Made by a program: the position numbers and the translations under genes. Under the pieces are notes generated by a model, which saw only the letters and a list, made by a program, of their open reading frames with translations, was not told the origin of the DNA and ran no database searches. A stretch of DNA of 44,839 bases, taken from contig JAZKYH010000044.1 in NCBI GenBank assembly GCA_045612065.1, positions 1 to 44,839 of the forward strand, given 5' to 3'. Positions within the stretch are counted from its first letter, which is position 1. Each line of letters starts with the position of its first letter. The stretch comes from UBA1189 sp045612065. Lineage in GTDB: Bacteria; Bacteroidota; Bacteroidia; Bacteroidales; Bacteroidaceae. Shown here in pieces: positions 42,468 through 44,839 of the stretch.

Positions 42468-44549
42468 ATGAGAAGGTTTGCTATTCAAATAGGGATTATC
42501 GTATGTGCTTTGCTGGTCTGCCCACAGGTGGTATCGGCACAGTTCCTCTCGTGGGACGATTTCTTGGAACAGCTCACCACAGAGCTTGATGCCGAGGGAG
42601 AAGAGTTCCTCATAGAGGCAGCGAACCTCTACGATGACTACGTCTTCCTTCATGCCAATCCTATCAACATCAATAGTGCCGATAGCACGGAGTTGCAGCG
42701 ATTGGGCTTCCTTACTGATTGGCAGATTGAGGGCATACATTCCTACATATATAGGTATGGTGCCTTGCGCAGTGTGGGCGAACTGATGCTTATTCCCGAG
42801 CTCGATTATTACACGCGTCAATTGCTGTCGTACTTTGTCATCTTTGGTGAAAGCTCTCCGCCGAAAGAGAAAGTACGTGATACTTGGGAACGTATGCTGA
42901 CTCGAGGACGTAGCGAACTATCATCGCGGCTCGACATTCCGCTCTATCAGCGTGCTGGCTACGCTCCACGTACGCAGAGCCAACTTGACAAAGCTCCCTC
43001 GCGTTACTATATAGGCAATGCATTATACCACAACATACGCTATAACTATCGCTATGGTACACGCCTGTCGTGGGGTATCAGCACAGAAAAAGATGCGGGC
43101 GAATCCATCTTCACTAAGGAAGTTCCGTTTCCCGATTATCTGTCAGGATATATGCAGATGGGCGATATGGGAGTGCTCAGGAATCTTGTTGTAGGTAACT
43201 ACCGATTACGATTCGGGCAGGGGCTGATACTCAACTCTGATTTTAACTTGGGCAAGAATATGCTGCTGCAAGGGTTAACGAGGCAAGCCCCCTCCATCAA
43301 GCCGCATCGTGGTACTGGTGAGGATGATTATTATACAGGAGCAGCTGCAACGGTAGCATGGCGTGCATGGCAGCTCACCACTTTTGCTTCGTATCAGAGA
43401 CTTGACGCTACGCTTGATGGGGCATCCATCAGTACTCTAAAGACCGATGGTTATCACCGTACTCCACTCGAACAGGTTCGCAAGGGGAATACGCGAGGCA
43501 ATCTCTTCGGGGCTCATCTCGGTTACGCAGCCCATGGCCTTCATATAGGTATGACGGCCATGTACCAATCTTTCAATCGCAACTTTGCCTTGCCCACACA
43601 AGCTTACAAGCGCTATGCCCCGCAAGGACATGACTTCTGGAACACCTCCGTAGACTACGCCTGGTATCACCATCGCTTAAGTATCGTGGGTGAGACGGCC
43701 ATAGACAAGAAAGGTTCCGTAGCTACACTCAATACGTTGCGCGTGAAGGTCTTGGACAAACTGCATCTCACCCTATTGCAACGTTACTATGCCCATGACT
43801 TTTGGGCACTGGAGAGTAAAAGTTTCTCTACCTCATCGGACACCCGTAATGAGCAAGGCTTCTATCTGGGTGCCGAGTGGCAGCCTCACCGTCGCCTCCT
43901 ACTCACAGCCTATGCTGATGGATACTACTTCCCTTATCTGCGTTATCGGGTATCGGCACCATCGTATGGCACCGATGGAGTCGTCAATGCACACTATGTT
44001 GTCAACGACCATCACAAGATACAGCTGCGTTACCGCTTTCGCTTGAAACAGCGCGATGTGAATGAAGGTTATCGTCTGCCCAATGGCGGACTGCTCAACG
44101 AATGGACCCATCGCCTGTGTCTGCAGTGGAGTGGGGTACTGACTCCCATGCTGAGTTGCCAGACGATGATTGAGAGTTGCTTCGTACAGGCCGAGACACC
44201 CTCCGTAGGTACTATGGGCAGTGTCCAGGCTACCTACTCTCCAGCTTGGGGCTCTCATGAGCTACGCCTTTCTGGTGGGGTTACTGCTTTTCGGGCCGAC
44301 TATGCTGCCCGCCTCTATGGCTATGAGCAGGGATTGCTCTATGCCTATAATTATCAGATGTACTACGGTACAGGATGTCGTGGCTACCTACTTGTGCAAT
44401 ATCGCCACAAAGAGGCTCCGCACCTCACCGCTACGGCCAAGCTAGGTGCTACGCGCTACTTTGACCGCAGTACTATAGGCAGTGGGGCAACAATGATTGA
44501 TGCTTGCCACAAGGAGGATATCCAGCTGCAAGTGCGTTATACCTTCTGA
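42468..44549 (+). CDS. Helix-hairpin-helix protein with outer-membrane beta-barrel-like C-terminus
   Basis: A signal peptide (about 1-24, ending VVSAQ) is followed by a ComEA-like helix-hairpin-helix region (about 62-115; NPININSADSTELQRLGFL). The rest (about 150-693) is rich in alternating aromatic and polar strands and ends with the aromatic VRYTF typical of an outer-membrane barrel. This layout is common in Bacteroidetes and often lies beside a SpoU methyltransferase gene, as here. DNA uptake is a tempting role for a surface HhH protein, but it has not been shown from the sequence. Confidence 0.82.
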   Translation: MRRFAIQIGIIVCALLVCPQVVSAQFLSWDDFLEQLTTELDAEGEEFLIEAANLYDDYVFLHANPININSADSTELQRLGFLTDWQIEGIHSYIYRYGALRSVGELMLIPELDYYTRQLLSYFVIFGESSPPKEKVRDTWERMLTRGRSELSSRLDIPLYQRAGYAPRTQSQLDKAPSRYYIGNALYHNIRYNYRYGTRLSWGISTEKDAGESIFTKEVPFPDYLSGYMQMGDMGVLRNLVVGNYRLRFGQGLILNSDFNLGKNMLLQGLTRQAPSIKPHRGTGEDDYYTGAAATVAWRAWQLTTFASYQRLDATLDGASISTLKTDGYHRTPLEQVRKGNTRGNLFGAHLGYAAHGLHIGMTAMYQSFNRNFALPTQAYKRYAPQGHDFWNTSVDYAWYHHRLSIVGETAIDKKGSVATLNTLRVKVLDKLHLTLLQRYYAHDFWALESKSFSTSSDTRNEQGFYLGAEWQPHRRLLLTAYADGYYFPYLRYRVSAPSYGTDGVVNAHYVVNDHHKIQLRYRFRLKQRDVNEGYRLPNGGLLNEWTHRLCLQWSGVLTPMLSCQTMIESCFVQAETPSVGTMGSVQATYSPAWGSHELRLSGGVTAFRADYAARLYGYEQGLLYAYNYQMYYGTGCRGYLLVQYRHKEAPHLTATAKLGATRYFDRSTIGSGATMIDACHKEDIQLQVRYTF

Positions 44550-44711
44550 ATGGCGGCAGTGAGCCGTTAAATTGCTTAAAAGTTTTCTTCTCACGTCAGA
44601 GCCGTCCTTTGGAAAAAATAGGCAACAGCTTTTTATACCTTTCTCTCTCTATTACTGATTCTGTCTGTATATTGCTCTATTCTTGAACTTTATAAGCTCA
44701 GGGCAGACGCA

Positions 44712-44839
44712 TCAGAAATTCCACTCTTCGTCCAGCATCTGTGCCAGGACTTTATTGTCCCATCCTGCCGCCTTTCTTTTAGCCTTGAGACTTCCCTTTT
44801 TTGAGGAATTCTTCACCACCATCAAGGCTATCTTGTTCA
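44712..44839 (-). CDS. C-terminal fragment of an unrecognised protein (cut by window edge)
   Basis: On the minus strand a frame enters at 44837 and ends with TGA at 44712-44714 (41 codons). It is basic in the middle (KKGSLKAKRKAAGWDNK) and ends LAQMLDEEWNF. An internal ATG at 44822 could begin a 36-residue peptide instead. No family is recognised. The region 44550-44711 shows nothing else. Confidence 0.4.
   Translation of the reverse strand, partial: NKIALMVVKNSSKKGSLKAKRKAAGWDNKVLAQMLDEEWNF

Overview
The window looks like a chromosomal segment of a Bacteroidales bacterium, most likely Prevotellaceae or a close relative. The evidence is the many -7 boxes of the form TAnnTTTG with a TTTG-like -33 box about 20 bp upstream, the protein families present (LytTR membrane regulator, SbsA-type Ig lipoprotein, HhH plus beta-barrel protein, FloT/NfeD pair, Bacteroidetes-type GH31), and two secreted proteins ending in a T9SS-like tail (GKKVVIK). 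The genus is inference. Both edges cut genes: a transposase-like C-terminus at the left and an unrecognised 41-residue C-terminus at the right.

Layout. (1) 465-3192, minus strand: an AMP-forming acyl-CoA synthetase and a membrane-anchored LytTR regulator. (2) 3486-10201, plus strand: fabH, fabF, fabZ, etfB, etfA and an acyl-CoA dehydrogenase in one direction, which joins type II fatty-acid-synthesis condensing and dehydrating enzymes to an ETF/dehydrogenase module. (3) 10310-10786, minus: a CYTH protein. (4) 10913-17794: a two-gene secreted module, a large multidomain GH31 lipoprotein and a metzincin-like metalloprotease with a T9SS-like tail. (5) 18008-22285: housekeeping genes aroQ, O-methyltransferase, rbfA, LolE-like permease, PAP2 phosphatase and trmN6. 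(6) 23025-25598: a large repeat-bearing surface protein with an AT-rich 5' half. (7) 25962-29146: an SbsA-Ig lipoprotein and an M16 peptidase. (8) 29132-31098, minus: a DUF4435 (TOPRIM-like) protein and an AAA ATPase, a pair resembling the PARIS anti-phage system. (9) 31246-34842, minus: flotillin, NfeD-like protein, tRNA-Gln and tyrS. (10) 35294-44549: rubredoxin and flavodiiron protein (oxygen/NO detoxification), metK behind a SAM-II-like riboswitch, queG, a DEAD-box helicase, a SpoU methyltransferase (minus) and an HhH/beta-barrel protein.

A striking property of the window is its density of short dispersed repeats. At least four families are visible: GGAGATAAAGCCAAT/ATATCTCC elements before fabZ, etfA and aroQ; CCCCTCCC..GGAGGGG elements; AATTCTCAATTC or CAGAATTC elements, some with a CCATCCGGAGG core; and a promoter-bearing element. 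Several lie in frame inside or at the ends of conserved genes (trmN6, helicase, etfA, the 857-residue surface protein). The promoter-bearing element drives at least the SbsA-Ig gene and tyrS.

The best candidates for less-described biology are the compact AAA/DUF4435 pair, the metalloprotease with HExxHxxGxxxH spacing next to the GH31 enzyme, the fab-etf-acyl-CoA dehydrogenase cluster, and the repeats that have become protein-coding.
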